A stretch of DNA of 64,000 nucleotides from Catellatospora tritici (GCF_019083965.1 NZ_JAHRCY010000005.1:124001-188000), one strand, 5' to 3'; numbered from the stretch's first letter, positions 16,014 through 24,848 are shown. Notes: generated by a model from the letters alone, not told the origin. Numbers and translations: made by a program.

Positions 16014-16760
16014 TCAGCCGGCGTTGCCGAACGCGGTGATCGCGTGGGCCTTGCCCAGCGTGCCGTGGATGGTCACGACCCAGTACTCGCCGGTGTCGAA
16101 GTGCGCGTTGTAGACCCAGTGCGGGTCGGGCGACAGGGTCAGGTCGTAGCCGGCGGGCGGCGCGTCCACGACGATCGAGTCGACGATGGACTGCGAGGCC
16201 AGCGTCACCATGCGCGGCTTGTTGTGGTTGATGAACGCGTCGAGGAACTCGCGGGCGTACTTCTCGGGGTCGTTGTGGTAGACGGTCCGGTCGAGTTTGA
16301 ACTCGGTGACCGGGTGGTCGGTGGCCCCGTTCTGCAGCCGGATGATCACGTCCGAGCCGAGCTTGTTGCGGAAGGTGCAGTAGCTCGACCCCATCGCCCC
16401 GTCGCAGTTCACGAACGTCCAGTGCCCGTCGATGTTCGGCGCGCCGACCGCGTGCAGCTGCTGGTAGGCGTCGTTCTGCATGAGCGTGTGCAGCTTGGCG
16501 GTGTCGCACTGCAGCCAGGCCTTCATCACGTCCAGCGCGGCGCCGTCGCCGCCGGTGACCGTGCCGCTCATGCCGCAGCCAGAACCCGAGCCCGTCCCGG
16601 TCGCGCTGGGACTGGCCGCGGTCGTGGCCGCGGGTTCGGGCGACAGCGTGGTGCTGGCCGTCGCGACCGCGCCGGGCGTGGCGGCGGGTTTGCTGCCGCA
16701 TCCGGCGGCCAGGACGGCCAGCCCGACCATGATCGCCGTGAGAGTGGCGGGCCTGCGCAT
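16014..16760 (-). CDS. secreted lipoprotein, hypothetical
   Basis: 248 aa. Signal peptide with lipobox L-A-A-G-C (Cys21) marks it as a lipoprotein anchored outside the membrane. A Thr/Ser/Ala/Pro-rich linker (about 25-60) leads to a compact domain of about 185 aa with four cysteines in the first half (W-L-Q-C, V-N-C-D-G, Y-C-T-F) and an NTF2-like alternation of strands. The end reads H-F-D-T-G-E-Y-W-V-V-T-I-H-G-T. No family is recognised beyond 'actinobacterial lipoprotein'. A strong hairpin follows the gene. Confidence 0.6.
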   Translation of the reverse strand: MRRPATLTAIMVGLAVLAAGCGSKPAATPGAVATASTTLSPEPAATTAASPSATGTGSGSGCGMSGTVTGGDGAALDVMKAWLQCDTAKLHTLMQNDAYQQLHAVGAPNIDGHWTFVNCDGAMGSSYCTFRNKLGSDVIIRLQNGATDHPVTEFKLDRTVYHNDPEKYAREFLDAFINHNKPRMVTLASQSIVDSIVVDAPPAGYDLTLSPDPHWVYNAHFDTGEYWVVTIHGTLGKAHAITAFGNAG

Positions 16761-16938
16761 CGCGGTTCCTCCAAGGGCTGTACGTGGTATGCCGATCTCT
16801 CCACGGTAGGCCCCGGACCAGGCCGGGCGCCTCAGCGCTGGTACGGATCTTTGGCGGCTGGCCGTCTGCGTACCGAACCGGAGCTCGATACCGATTCACG
16901 CACGGGCGTCGCCGGGCCGGCGGTGGCAGGATGGGCTG

Positions 16939-17997
16939 GTGCCCGAGCTGCCCACTCCGTACGTCAGCGTCGACGTCGACGTGCTCGACCGCAACATCGC
17001 CCGCATGGCGGCCCACGCCGCCGCGCACGGCCTGACGCTGCGACCCCATGCCAAGACCCACAAATGCCTGCAGATCGCCAAGCGCCAGGTCGGTGCCGGC
17101 GCGACCGGACTGACCGTGGCCACGGTCGGTGAGGCGGAGATCTTCGCCGCCGCCGGCTTCACCGACCTGTTCCTGGCGTACCCGCTGTGGGTCGACGCCG
17201 CGCGCGGCGCCCGGCTGGCGGCCCTGGCCGAACGCGGCCGCGTCGCGGTCGGGGCGGACTCCGCCGAGAGCGTCGCGGCGTTGGCCCGGTACGCGGGTAC
17301 CGCCATCGAGGTGGTGATCGAGATCGACAGTGGTCATCACCGCAGCGGCGTGCGGCCGGACGAGGCCGGGGCGGTCGCGGCGGCGGCGCTGCGGGCCGGG
17401 CTGCGGGTCCGCGGCGTGTTCACCTTCCCCGGCCATGGGTACGGGCCGGGGCAGCCGCCGACCGCCGCGGCCGACGAGTCGGCGGCCCTGGCCGCGGCCG
17501 CCGACGCCCTGCGCGCGATGGGCGTCGACCCGCGGGTGGTCAGCGGGGGCTCGACCCCCACCGCCCCGCTCACCGGCTCCGGCGTGACCGAACTGCGTCC
17601 CGGCGTCTACGCCTTCAACGACGCCCAGCAGGTCGAACTGGGCGTCTGCGACCCCGGGGACGTGGCGCTCACCGTGACCGCGACGGTGGTCAGCCGCCGC
17701 CCGGGGCATGTCATCCTCGACTCGGGCAACAAGGTCCTGGGCGCCGACCGCCCCGCGTGGACCACCGGATTCGGACGTCTGGTCGGCCTGCCCGATGCGC
17801 GGATCGTCACCGTGTCGGAGCACCACGCGACCGTGGTCCTGCCGGATCCGGCCGAGCTGCCGCCGGTCGGCACCCGGGTTCGGGTCATGCCCAACCACGT
17901 GTGCGCGGCGGTCAACCTCGCCGACGAACTGGTGGTCAGCTCGGCGGGTCAGGTCGTGGACCGGTGGCGGGTGGCCGCCCGCGGCGCCAACACCTGA
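16939..17997 (+). CDS. D-threonine aldolase / D-serine dehydratase-like PLP enzyme
   Basis: 352 aa from GTG. The N-terminal alanine-racemase-like TIM barrel has the PLP lysine in R-P-H-A-K-T-H-K (about 36-43), then E-I-D-S-G-H-H-R-S-G-V-R and V-S-G-G-S-T-P-T-A-P. The C-terminal beta domain has E-H-H-A-T-V and P-N-H-V-C-A-A-V-N, whose His and Cys are the zinc ligands of eukaryotic-type D-serine dehydratase and of D-threonine aldolase. It cleaves D-3-hydroxyamino acids to glycine plus aldehyde, or dehydrates D-serine. The two activities cannot be separated by sequence alone. Confidence 0.85.
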   Translation: MPELPTPYVSVDVDVLDRNIARMAAHAAAHGLTLRPHAKTHKCLQIAKRQVGAGATGLTVATVGEAEIFAAAGFTDLFLAYPLWVDAARGARLAALAERGRVAVGADSAESVAALARYAGTAIEVVIEIDSGHHRSGVRPDEAGAVAAAALRAGLRVRGVFTFPGHGYGPGQPPTAAADESAALAAAADALRAMGVDPRVVSGGSTPTAPLTGSGVTELRPGVYAFNDAQQVELGVCDPGDVALTVTATVVSRRPGHVILDSGNKVLGADRPAWTTGFGRLVGLPDARIVTVSEHHATVVLPDPAELPPVGTRVRVMPNHVCAAVNLADELVVSSAGQVVDRWRVAARGANT

Positions 17998-18034
17998 CGT
18001 CGAAACCGTCGAACACGTTCGAAAGTACCCAAAC

Positions 18035-18065
18035 GTTCCGGGTACCGATTGGCGGTGCCCGGAAC
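18035..18065. promoter_or_regulatory. 13-bp inverted repeat between the aldolase-like and DUF6158 genes
   Basis: GTTCCGGGTACCG at 18035-18047 is mirrored at 18053-18065 with a single T:G mismatch (a wobble pair in RNA) around a 5-nt loop. It lies 37 bp after the upstream stop and 16 bp before the next ATG. It could be a terminator for the aldolase-like gene or an operator or leader hairpin for the small gene; no T-tract follows. Confidence 0.5.
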
Positions 18066-18081
18066 TGGGTAAACCTCTCAC

Positions 18082-18315
18082 ATGGAGATCATCGAAGGCA
18101 TTCCGGCCGACGAACTGGCCGACGAGGATCTGTTGCGTGAGCTGGAGAGCCTGGGCCGCACCCGGGTGCAGACCCTGCGCCACGGCTCCGACGACGCGCT
18201 GCACACGCACACCGAGCGCTCCCGCGAGTTGGAGCACGAGTACCTGCGCCGGTTCCCGCAGCGCGAGATCGATCCGCAGCGCACCCGGGAGGGCTCCCGC
18301 GCCGACCTGGGCTGA
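18082..18315 (+). CDS. small conserved acidic protein (DUF6158-like)
   Basis: 77 aa, highly charged: E-I-I-E-G-I-P-A-D-E-L-A-D-E-D-L-L-R-E-L, then H-T-H-T-E-R-S and L-E-H-E-Y-L-R-R-F-P. No signal or membrane segment. Small proteins of this appearance are widespread in actinobacteria (I recall DUF6158) and have no assigned role. The hairpin at 18035-18065 immediately precedes it. Confidence 0.65.
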   Translation: MEIIEGIPADELADEDLLRELESLGRTRVQTLRHGSDDALHTHTERSRELEHEYLRRFPQREIDPQRTREGSRADLG

Positions 18316-18409
18316 CCTGGGCTGACCCACCGTCCCATCCGGCCTTGATCGCAGGACCGGCCGACCGTCCGATGTCGACGTGTCGTACCGCGACCGCAGA
18401 CTCTGTGCC

Positions 18410-19792
18410 ATGTACGGTCAGGCACCTGCGCTGTTCGGTTACGGCACCACCGATCCCGACGGTCACCGGCTCCCATCCACCTACGTCGTGATCGACCTGG
18501 AGACCACCGGCTTGGCCGACGACGACCGCATCGTCGAGATCGCCATGGCCCGAGTCGAGGACGGTGTCGTCGTGGACGAGTGGGCCACCCTCATCGACCC
18601 GGGCCGTGACCCGGGTCCGACGTACCTGCACCACATCTCCGCCGACATGGTGCTCGGCGCGCCGACGTTCGCGCAGATGGCGCCGGAAATCCTGGCCCGG
18701 CTCGACGGCGCGGTCGTGGTGGCCCACCACGCCCCGTTCGAGGAACGGTTCCTGGCCTACGAGTTCGCCCGCGCCGGGGTGGCGACCCCGGTCATCCCGG
18801 CGCTGTGCACGCTGCGGCTGGCCCGCGCGGTGCTGGCCTGCCCGAACTACAAGCTGTCCACCTGCTGCGAGATCTCCGGCATCACCCTGTACGACGCGCA
18901 CACCGCCCTCGGGGATGTGCGGGCCACGGCGATGCTGCTGCCGCGGCTGCTCGCCCAGTCGCCGGAGATCACCTACCCGGTGCCCGCGGCGGTGCTGCCG
19001 CGGCAGCGGACCGGCGCCACGCCCCGCACCCGGGTCACCAACCTACGCAAGGGCACCGGCGGGTGGATGCGTTCACTGCTGACGAAGCTGCCGTACTCGA
19101 TGGCCGACCACGACCCGGTCGGCGCCCAGCCGTATCTGGACGCGCTGGCCGACGCGCTGATCGACGGGAGGCTGACCGGCCGCAAGACCCGGCACCTGGG
19201 TCGGCTGGCCGGTCGGGCCGGGATGGGGGCGTCGCAGGTCGCGGCGCTGCACCGCCGGTTCCTGGACGGGCTGCGCGACGCCGCGATGGCCCAGCCCTCC
19301 CTCAGCGCCGACGAGCAGCGGCAACTGGTGGCCGTGGCAAGGTTGCTGGACCTGCCCGACTACTTCGCCGACCTGGTCACCGTGCCCGTGCAGGCCGGTG
19401 CGGCGCGGGCGACCGGCCCGCGGGTGTGGTGCAGCCCGGCGGTGCCCGCGCAGGTGCGGCGCCGGATCGGGCAGGCGGGCTACCGGCTGGCCACCAACCT
19501 GACCCGGGGACTGGCCACGGTGGTGGTCGCCGACGGCGACACCGACGACCCGCGGGTGCGCCGCGCCCGGGAGCTGGGCCTGTCCGAGCTCGCGGTGGGT
19601 GAGCTGGACCGGCTGCTGCCGGCCGTGCCCGCCGACCGGCCCGAGGCCGCGCTGCTGCCCGCCCCGGCCGCGCCCGCCGGCTGGTACACCGATCCGACCG
19701 GACGGCACTACTACCGCTACTGGGACGGCCGGGCCTGGACCGCCCAGGTCAGCCCGGGTGACGGCACCCGGACCAGCGACCCGTTGGGCTGA
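18410..19792 (+). CDS. DnaQ-like 3'-5' exonuclease with C-terminal DUF2510
   Basis: 460 aa from ATG at 18410; a GTG ten codons upstream is possible and neither has a clear ribosome site. DEDDh exonuclease at residues 22-180: ExoI V-V-I-D-L-E-T-T-G (Asp29, Glu31) and ExoIII H-T-A-L-G-D-V (His164, Asp169). ExoII reads H-H-A-P-F-E-E-R-F-L, so its metal-binding Asp is a Glu at 111. A helical middle follows, then a BRCT-like segment (about 335-400), and a DUF2510 tail (A-G-W-Y-T-D-P-T-G-R-H-Y-Y-R-Y-W-D). It probably acts in DNA proofreading or repair. Its stop codon abuts the stop of the convergent M1 peptidase gene with no spacer. Confidence 0.85.
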   Translation: MYGQAPALFGYGTTDPDGHRLPSTYVVIDLETTGLADDDRIVEIAMARVEDGVVVDEWATLIDPGRDPGPTYLHHISADMVLGAPTFAQMAPEILARLDGAVVVAHHAPFEERFLAYEFARAGVATPVIPALCTLRLARAVLACPNYKLSTCCEISGITLYDAHTALGDVRATAMLLPRLLAQSPEITYPVPAAVLPRQRTGATPRTRVTNLRKGTGGWMRSLLTKLPYSMADHDPVGAQPYLDALADALIDGRLTGRKTRHLGRLAGRAGMGASQVAALHRRFLDGLRDAAMAQPSLSADEQRQLVAVARLLDLPDYFADLVTVPVQAGAARATGPRVWCSPAVPAQVRRRIGQAGYRLATNLTRGLATVVVADGDTDDPRVRRARELGLSELAVGELDRLLPAVPADRPEAALLPAPAAPAGWYTDPTGRHYYRYWDGRAWTAQVSPGDGTRTSDPLG

Positions 19793-21226
19793 TCACAGCT
19801 GCGGGCGCCCGGTCTGGAACAGCCATGCGTCGAAGAACCCGGCCAGCGACCGCCCGGCGACCTTCTCGGCCAGGGCGGTGAAGTCGCCGGTGGTGGCGTT
19901 GCCGTCGCGGTGGGTGGTGGCCCAGGTGCGCAGGATGGTCAAGAACGCGTCGTCGCCGACCTGGTCGCGCAGGGCCTGCAGGGTCATCGCGCCGCGCTGG
20001 TAGACGCTGTCGGAGAACAGGCCGCCGCGGCCGGGGTCGCCCGGCGGCACCGACCAGATGCGGTTGTCGGGGTTGCGGTAGAGCCGGTCGAACCGTTCCC
20101 GCACGGTGCTGGTGCCCTCGTGCTCCTGCCACAGCCACTCGGCGTAGGTGGCAAAGCCCTCGTTGAGCCAGATGTCGCGCCACCGGGTCAGCGACACGCT
20201 GTCGCCGAACCACTGGTGGGCCAGTTCGTGCGCGACGGTGACGGTGTCGGGTCCGCGCCGGAACGTCGAGGCTGGATACACGGGCCGGGTCTGGGTCTCC
20301 AGGGCCTCGTCGACCCGTTCGTCGTCGACCACCACGCCGCCGTAGGCGTCGAACGGGTACGGCCCGAACCACTGGGCCAGGAAGTCGGTGATCTCCGGGG
20401 TGCGGGCCAGCGCGGTCTGCGCGTCGTCGCCGCGTACCGTGTCGGCGACGACGCTGACCACCGGCTTGCCATCGTGCTCGCTGGTGACCACCCGGTATTT
20501 TCCGATCGCGAGCATCGCCAGGTAGGGCGCCATCGGCGCGGTGACCTCCCAGCGCCAGCTGGTCCAGCCACCCTGGCTGGACTGTCCGGACGGCACGCCG
20601 TTGCTGATCGCGGCCAGGCCGTCGGGCACGGTCACCTCGATGGTGTAGTGGGCCTTGTCGCGAGGGTGGTCGTTGACGGGGAACCAGGTGCTGGCCGACG
20701 CGGGTTCGCCCATGGCGATGGCGCCGTCGCGGGTGCGGAAGAATCCGCCGCTGCCGAACCGGCGGTCCTCGATCGGGCTGGGCGTGCCGCCGTAGGCGAT
20801 GGTGGCGACGAACGTCTGGCCGGCGGTCAGCGGCGCGACCGGGGTGACGACCAGTTCGTCGCCGTCGTGCCTGGTCGCGGCGGCGGTGCCGTCGACGTCG
20901 GCTTTGGTCGCGGGCAGGGCGTGCAGGTCGAGGTGGAAGTCGGTGAGGTCGCGGGCGGTGGTGGCGGTTATCGCGGCGGTGCCGTCGAGGCGGCCGGTGG
21001 CCGGGTCGTATCTGAGCTTGAGGTCGTAGGACGACACGTCGTAGCCGCCGTTGCCCGCGGTGGGGAAGTAGGGGTCACCGACTCCGGCCGGGTCGAAGGC
21101 GGCCGTCTCGGGTGCGGGCAGGCGCGGGTCGGTTTTGAACAGCGGCTTGGTCGCGGGTGAACCGCACGCCCCGGCGCCGAGCAGCGCCACGACCGTGGCC
21201 CCCGCCAGCCAGCTACGCATCGCCAT
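19793..21226 (-). CDS. M1-family metallopeptidase, lipoprotein
   Basis: 477 aa. Lipoprotein signal with G-A-G-A-C-G-S near residue 21. The N-terminal beta saddle domain (about 60-240) precedes the thermolysin-like domain. That domain has H-E-L-A-H-Q-W-F near 330 and the downstream zinc glutamate in W-L-N-E-G-F-A-T-Y-A-E. The exopeptidase GAMEN loop is replaced by D-E-A-L-E-T-Q-T-R-P-V-Y, as in a bacterial M1 subgroup. It lacks the large helical C-terminal domain of aminopeptidase N. It likely trims peptides at the outer membrane face or in the wall space. Confidence 0.9.
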   Translation of the reverse strand: MAMRSWLAGATVVALLGAGACGSPATKPLFKTDPRLPAPETAAFDPAGVGDPYFPTAGNGGYDVSSYDLKLRYDPATGRLDGTAAITATTARDLTDFHLDLHALPATKADVDGTAAATRHDGDELVVTPVAPLTAGQTFVATIAYGGTPSPIEDRRFGSGGFFRTRDGAIAMGEPASASTWFPVNDHPRDKAHYTIEVTVPDGLAAISNGVPSGQSSQGGWTSWRWEVTAPMAPYLAMLAIGKYRVVTSEHDGKPVVSVVADTVRGDDAQTALARTPEITDFLAQWFGPYPFDAYGGVVVDDERVDEALETQTRPVYPASTFRRGPDTVTVAHELAHQWFGDSVSLTRWRDIWLNEGFATYAEWLWQEHEGTSTVRERFDRLYRNPDNRIWSVPPGDPGRGGLFSDSVYQRGAMTLQALRDQVGDDAFLTILRTWATTHRDGNATTGDFTALAEKVAGRSLAGFFDAWLFQTGRPQL

Positions 21227-21329
21227 CGTGCCCTCCCCGTGTGTGAATACCCACGGTAACTGGGCAAAGTGGTGCAGATAGTGCGCTCAGCCGGATGAAC
21301 CGCCGATTCCCAGCCGTTTCCGAGCTTGG

Positions 21330-22307
21330 TCAGCGGCCCGAGCCGCGGCGAGCGCGGGCGGCCCAGATCGCGTACGACGGGTCGCGGTCGAGGTTGTGCC
21401 GGTCGCGGTCGTAGCGGCGGGTGGTGCGCGGGTCGGCGTGGCCCATCGCGTCCTGCACGTCCTCCAGCGGCACCCCCTCGGCCCGCGCGGTGGTCGCGAA
21501 CGCGTGCCGCAGCGAGTGCGGCGACAGGTGCGCCGCGCTCGGGATGCCCGCCTGCTCGGCCAGGCGCCGCACCAGCAGGAACACCGCGTGCCGGTCTAGT
21601 GGGCGGCCGTGGCGGGTGACGAACACCGGCCCACTCAGCTGCTCGGGCGACACGCCCGCCGTGTCGGCGCGCTGTCCCAGATACCCGTCCAGCGCCGCCG
21701 CGGTGCCCGGCGCCAGAGCGCGGCGGCGCGGCTTGCCGCCCTTGCCGGAGAACCGCACGGTACGGTGCCCGCGCTCGTGTCCGAGGTCGGCCAGGTCCAG
21801 CCGCACCGCCTCGCCGACCCGCAGACCCAGGTCGGCCAGCAGCGTGATCAGGGCGAAGCTGCGGGCCGAATCCGCCTCGGCGGCCCGCAGCAGCGCGTCG
21901 ACCTCGGCCGGGCTCATCCCGATGGTGGCGGAGTGGTCGCGCGACACGTGTGGCCGGTCGGCGCCGTGTACCGGGTTGGCCGTCACCACGCCGAGCTTGA
22001 CCAGGAAGTCGTACCAGCTGGACAGCCCCGACATCTTCCGGGCCACGGTCGTGGCGGCCAGCGTCCGGCCGCTACGCGGGTCCACGGTGCTCTCCAGTGC
22101 CCGCGCGTAGTCGTTGACGTGCGTGAACATGGCTCGCAGCGGCTCGACCCCGTGCTCGCCGCACCAGCCCAGGTATGCCGCCACGTCCCGCCGGTACGCC
22201 TCGCGGGTGTTGGCCGACAGCCGCCGGTTGTTCAGCCACGCCTCGGTGAAGTCCACATACTCCTGGACCGAGGCGGCCAGCGCCGCTGTCTGCCGGGGCA
22301 CCACCAT
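21330..22307 (-). CDS. tyrosine recombinase (XerC/D-like)
   Basis: 325 aa from ATG at 22307, which has GAGGTGA eight bases upstream; an ATG at 22364 would add 19 residues. N-terminal SAM-like core-binding domain (Y-V-D-F-T-E-A-W-L-N-N-R-R-L-S-A-N-T-R-E). The catalytic domain holds the full set: Arg in G-L-R-V-G-E, Lys in G-K-G-G-K-P-R-R, H-S-L-R-H, His in M-G-H-A-D-P and Tyr in T-T-R-R-Y-D. It appears active. No phage, plasmid or attachment site is visible nearby, so it may be a domesticated or accessory recombinase rather than part of an integrated element. Divergent from the PRPP synthetase gene. Confidence 0.88.
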   Translation of the reverse strand: MVVPRQTAALAASVQEYVDFTEAWLNNRRLSANTREAYRRDVAAYLGWCGEHGVEPLRAMFTHVNDYARALESTVDPRSGRTLAATTVARKMSGLSSWYDFLVKLGVVTANPVHGADRPHVSRDHSATIGMSPAEVDALLRAAEADSARSFALITLLADLGLRVGEAVRLDLADLGHERGHRTVRFSGKGGKPRRRALAPGTAAALDGYLGQRADTAGVSPEQLSGPVFVTRHGRPLDRHAVFLLVRRLAEQAGIPSAAHLSPHSLRHAFATTARAEGVPLEDVQDAMGHADPRTTRRYDRDRHNLDRDPSYAIWAARARRGSGR

Positions 22308-22362
22308 CTCGCCGCTCACCTCGCCGAGCCTACCGGCCAGTCGCGACACTCGATCATCTACC

Positions 22363-23310
22363 ATGCCACTCGTGCGCGACATCGCGGTCTTCAGTGGCAG
22401 TGCCCATCCGGAACTCGCGGCGGAGATCTGCGCCCATCTCGGGGTGCCGCTGCATCCGGTGCGGGTGTCGCGTTTCGCCAACGACTGCCTCGAGGTGCAG
22501 CTGGGCGCCAACTGCCGTGAGCGTGACGTGTACCTGGTGCAGCCGCTGGTCCCGCCGGTGCAGGAGCACCTGGTCGAGCTCCTGCTGATGCTCGACGCGG
22601 CCCGTGGCGCCTCGGCGGCCCGCATCACCGTCGTGATGCCGCACTACGCGTACGCCCGGTCGGACAAGAAGGACGGCCCGCGCATCTCGATCGGCGGACG
22701 CCTGGTCGCCGACCTGCTCAAGACCGCCGGAGCCGACCGGCTGCTGGCGTTGACGCTGCACTCGCCGCAGGTGCACGGCTTCTTCAGCATGCCGGTGGAC
22801 CACCTGCACGCGCTGCGCGAGTTGGCGGGCTACTTCGGCCAGTACGACCTGACCGACACGGTCGTGGTCTCGCCCGACCTCGGCAACGCCAAGGAGGCCG
22901 CCGCGTTCGCCCGGCTGCTCGGCACGCCCGTGGCCGCCGGGGCCAAGCAGCGCTACAGCGACGACCGGGTGCAGATCAGCGCGATCATCGGCGACGTCGC
23001 GGGCAAGCACGTGATCGTGCTCGACGACGAGATCGCCAAGGGCAGCACGGTCATCGAGCTGATGGAGCACCTGCGGGCGCTGGACGTGCGCTCGATCCGG
23101 CTGGCGTGTACGCACGGGCTGTTCTCCAGCGGCGCGCTGGACCGGTTGAGCGAGCAGCCCGGGGTGCTGGAGGTCGTGTGCACCAACTCGGTGCCGATCG
23201 CCGAGGACAAGCGCGTACCAAAGCTGAAGATCCTTTCGATCGCCCCCGCCCTGGCCGAGGCGATGCGCCGCATCCACAACGGCGAGTCGGTCAGCGCCCT
23301 GTTCGCGTGA
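22363..23310 (+). CDS. prs: ribose-phosphate pyrophosphokinase paralog
   Basis: 315 aa, standard length. The enzyme makes PRPP from ribose 5-phosphate and ATP. Visible motifs: R-F-A-N-D-C-L-E-V-Q-L (ATP region), M-P-H-Y-A-Y-A-R-S-D-K-K-D (near 90), V-V-S-P-D-L-G-N-A-K and the PRPP loop. The loop reads V-L-D-D-E-I-A-K-G-S-T, where typical housekeeping enzymes have V-D-D-M-I-D-T-G-G-T. That suggests a divergent second copy. The ATG overlaps the alternative ATG of the divergent recombinase within one CATG. No Shine-Dalgarno is seen; a GTG at 22372 is an alternative start. Confidence 0.85.
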   Translation: MPLVRDIAVFSGSAHPELAAEICAHLGVPLHPVRVSRFANDCLEVQLGANCRERDVYLVQPLVPPVQEHLVELLLMLDAARGASAARITVVMPHYAYARSDKKDGPRISIGGRLVADLLKTAGADRLLALTLHSPQVHGFFSMPVDHLHALRELAGYFGQYDLTDTVVVSPDLGNAKEAAAFARLLGTPVAAGAKQRYSDDRVQISAIIGDVAGKHVIVLDDEIAKGSTVIELMEHLRALDVRSIRLACTHGLFSSGALDRLSEQPGVLEVVCTNSVPIAEDKRVPKLKILSIAPALAEAMRRIHNGESVSALFA

Positions 23311-23807
23311 CCGTCGAACTGGTCCCCGACCACGGGGTCAGGATCGAGGACTGGCCCGACCTGACCTACGGCATGACCCTCGACGACGTGCGGGCCGTGG
23401 TCGAGCGACGCGCCAAGCCGCACCGACATGCCTGGGGTTGCGGGCTCACCTGGACGTGGGCCTGGGACCTCGACGGCGTGAGCGTGCGGGCCGGTGGCGG
23501 TCCGGACCGGCTGGCTTTCGCCTTCCAGGTCGACCGGCGGACGGTCTTCCAGCACGCCGGCCGCGAGGGGTTGGCCGCGCATCAGCCGGTCGTGTTCGCG
23601 GGGGTGGACGTGTTCGGCTGGGACGCCGACGAGGTCGTGGAGTGCCTGCGCGCGGACGGCCACGACGTGTCGGCGGGGCCGCGGCTCGTGCGGGTCGGGG
23701 CCGAGGTGTGCCTGTTCCGGTGGGAGCAGTCCATCGCGCGCTTCACCTACGCGACGCTCACCCGTCCCCTGCCGGACGACCCCGACGCACCGCAGTACCG
23801 CATCTGA
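23307..23807 (+). CDS. hypothetical protein coupled to prs
   Basis: 166 aa. The GTG start overlaps the prs stop codon (GTGA), so translation is likely coupled. The sequence is rich in Trp and Val (T-W-T-W-A-W-D-L-D-G-V, V-F-G-W-D-A-D-E-V-V-E-C-L) with no signal or membrane segment. It looks like a compact alpha/beta immunity- or SMI1-like fold, but I do not recognise the family. Operon position suggests a link to nucleotide metabolism or simple co-expression. Confidence 0.55.
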   Translation: MTVELVPDHGVRIEDWPDLTYGMTLDDVRAVVERRAKPHRHAWGCGLTWTWAWDLDGVSVRAGGGPDRLAFAFQVDRRTVFQHAGREGLAAHQPVVFAGVDVFGWDADEVVECLRADGHDVSAGPRLVRVGAEVCLFRWEQSIARFTYATLTRPLPDDPDAPQYRI

Positions 23808-23957
23808 CGAGACATCGCGGCAGGACCGGCGCCGGTAGCGCGGGCCTGACCGCTCGTATCGCGGCGCGGCCCGGGAACGGCCGTCGTCGCGCCGTCGGCA
23901 CCGGTACGGTGACCTCGGCGACCGCGCATCCACGACACTGCACAGGGGGACATTCGC

Positions 23958-24848
23958 ATGCGGCTCGGTGTACACATCGTCAACTTCGCCTTCCCGGGCG
24001 GCCCCTCGGCGATCGGGCCGACGCTGGCCCAGGCCGGGCAGGCGGCCGAGGCGGCCGGGGTGGACAACATCTCGGTGATGGACCACTACCTGCAGATGGA
24101 GGGCATGGGCCTGGGCGAACCCGACGCGCCGATGCTGGAGGGCTACACCACGCTCGGATTCCTGGCCGGACAGACCAGCACGGTCGAGTTGCAGCTGCTG
24201 GTCACCGGGGTCACCTACCGGCACCCGGGGCTGCTCGCCAAGATCGTGACCACGCTGGACGTGCTGTCGGGCGGCCGGGCCGTGCTCGGCATCGGCGCCG
24301 CCTGGTACGACCGCGAGCACGCCGCCTTCGGTGTGCCGTTCCCGCCCCTGTCCGAGCGGTTCGAGCGGCTTGAGGAGACGCTGCGGATCGTCCGCCAGAT
24401 GTGGAGCGAGGACACCGGCCCGTTCGAGGGTGCCCACTACCGGCTCGCCGGGACGGTCAACTCGCCGCAGCCGCTGGCGCGTCCGCACCCGCCCATCATG
24501 ATCGGCGGGATGGGGGAGAAGAAGACCCTGCGCCTGGTCGCCAAGTACGCCGACGCCTGCAACCTGTTCGCCGGGCCGCAGGCCGGACCCGACGTGATCG
24601 CGGCCAAGTTGGCCATCCTGGCCGCCCACTGCGCCAGGGAGGGCACCGACTACGCCCGCATCCGCAAGACCATCACCTGGGCTCCGTTCACCCCGGACGC
24701 CGCTTCGACGCCGGAGTTCCTGCGCCAGATGGCGGCCTTCGCCGAGATCGGCATCGACCAGGTGCACCTGATGCCGTTCGGCACCGACCCGGTCGGCTAT
24801 ATCGAGGGCCTCGGCGCCCACGTGGTGCCCGCGCTGCGGCAGTTGTGA
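23958..24848 (+). CDS. LLM-class flavin/F420-dependent oxidoreductase
   Basis: 296 aa from ATG with GGGGGA upstream. A luciferase-like TIM barrel throughout: L-G-V-H-I-V-N-F-A-F-P-G-G, V-M-D-H-Y-L, L-L-V-T-G-V-T-Y-R-H-P-G-L-L-A-K and the strong signature V-L-G-I-G-A-A-W-Y-D-R-E-H. Then F-E-R-L-E-E-T-L-R-I-V-R-Q-M-W and P-I-M-I-G-G-M-G-E-K-K-T-L-R. This subgroup (TIGR03560-like) normally uses coenzyme F420. The substrate is unknown. Convergent with the serine hydrolase, with 4 bp between stops. Confidence 0.85.
   Translation: MRLGVHIVNFAFPGGPSAIGPTLAQAGQAAEAAGVDNISVMDHYLQMEGMGLGEPDAPMLEGYTTLGFLAGQTSTVELQLLVTGVTYRHPGLLAKIVTTLDVLSGGRAVLGIGAAWYDREHAAFGVPFPPLSERFERLEETLRIVRQMWSEDTGPFEGAHYRLAGTVNSPQPLARPHPPIMIGGMGEKKTLRLVAKYADACNLFAGPQAGPDVIAAKLAILAAHCAREGTDYARIRKTITWAPFTPDAASTPEFLRQMAAFAEIGIDQVHLMPFGTDPVGYIEGLGAHVVPALRQL

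Noticed and set aside
21330..22307. Integrated prophage or ICE around the tyrosine recombinase
   Set aside because: No structural, replication or conjugation genes, no tRNA and no attachment repeats nearby; neighbours are ordinary chromosomal genes.
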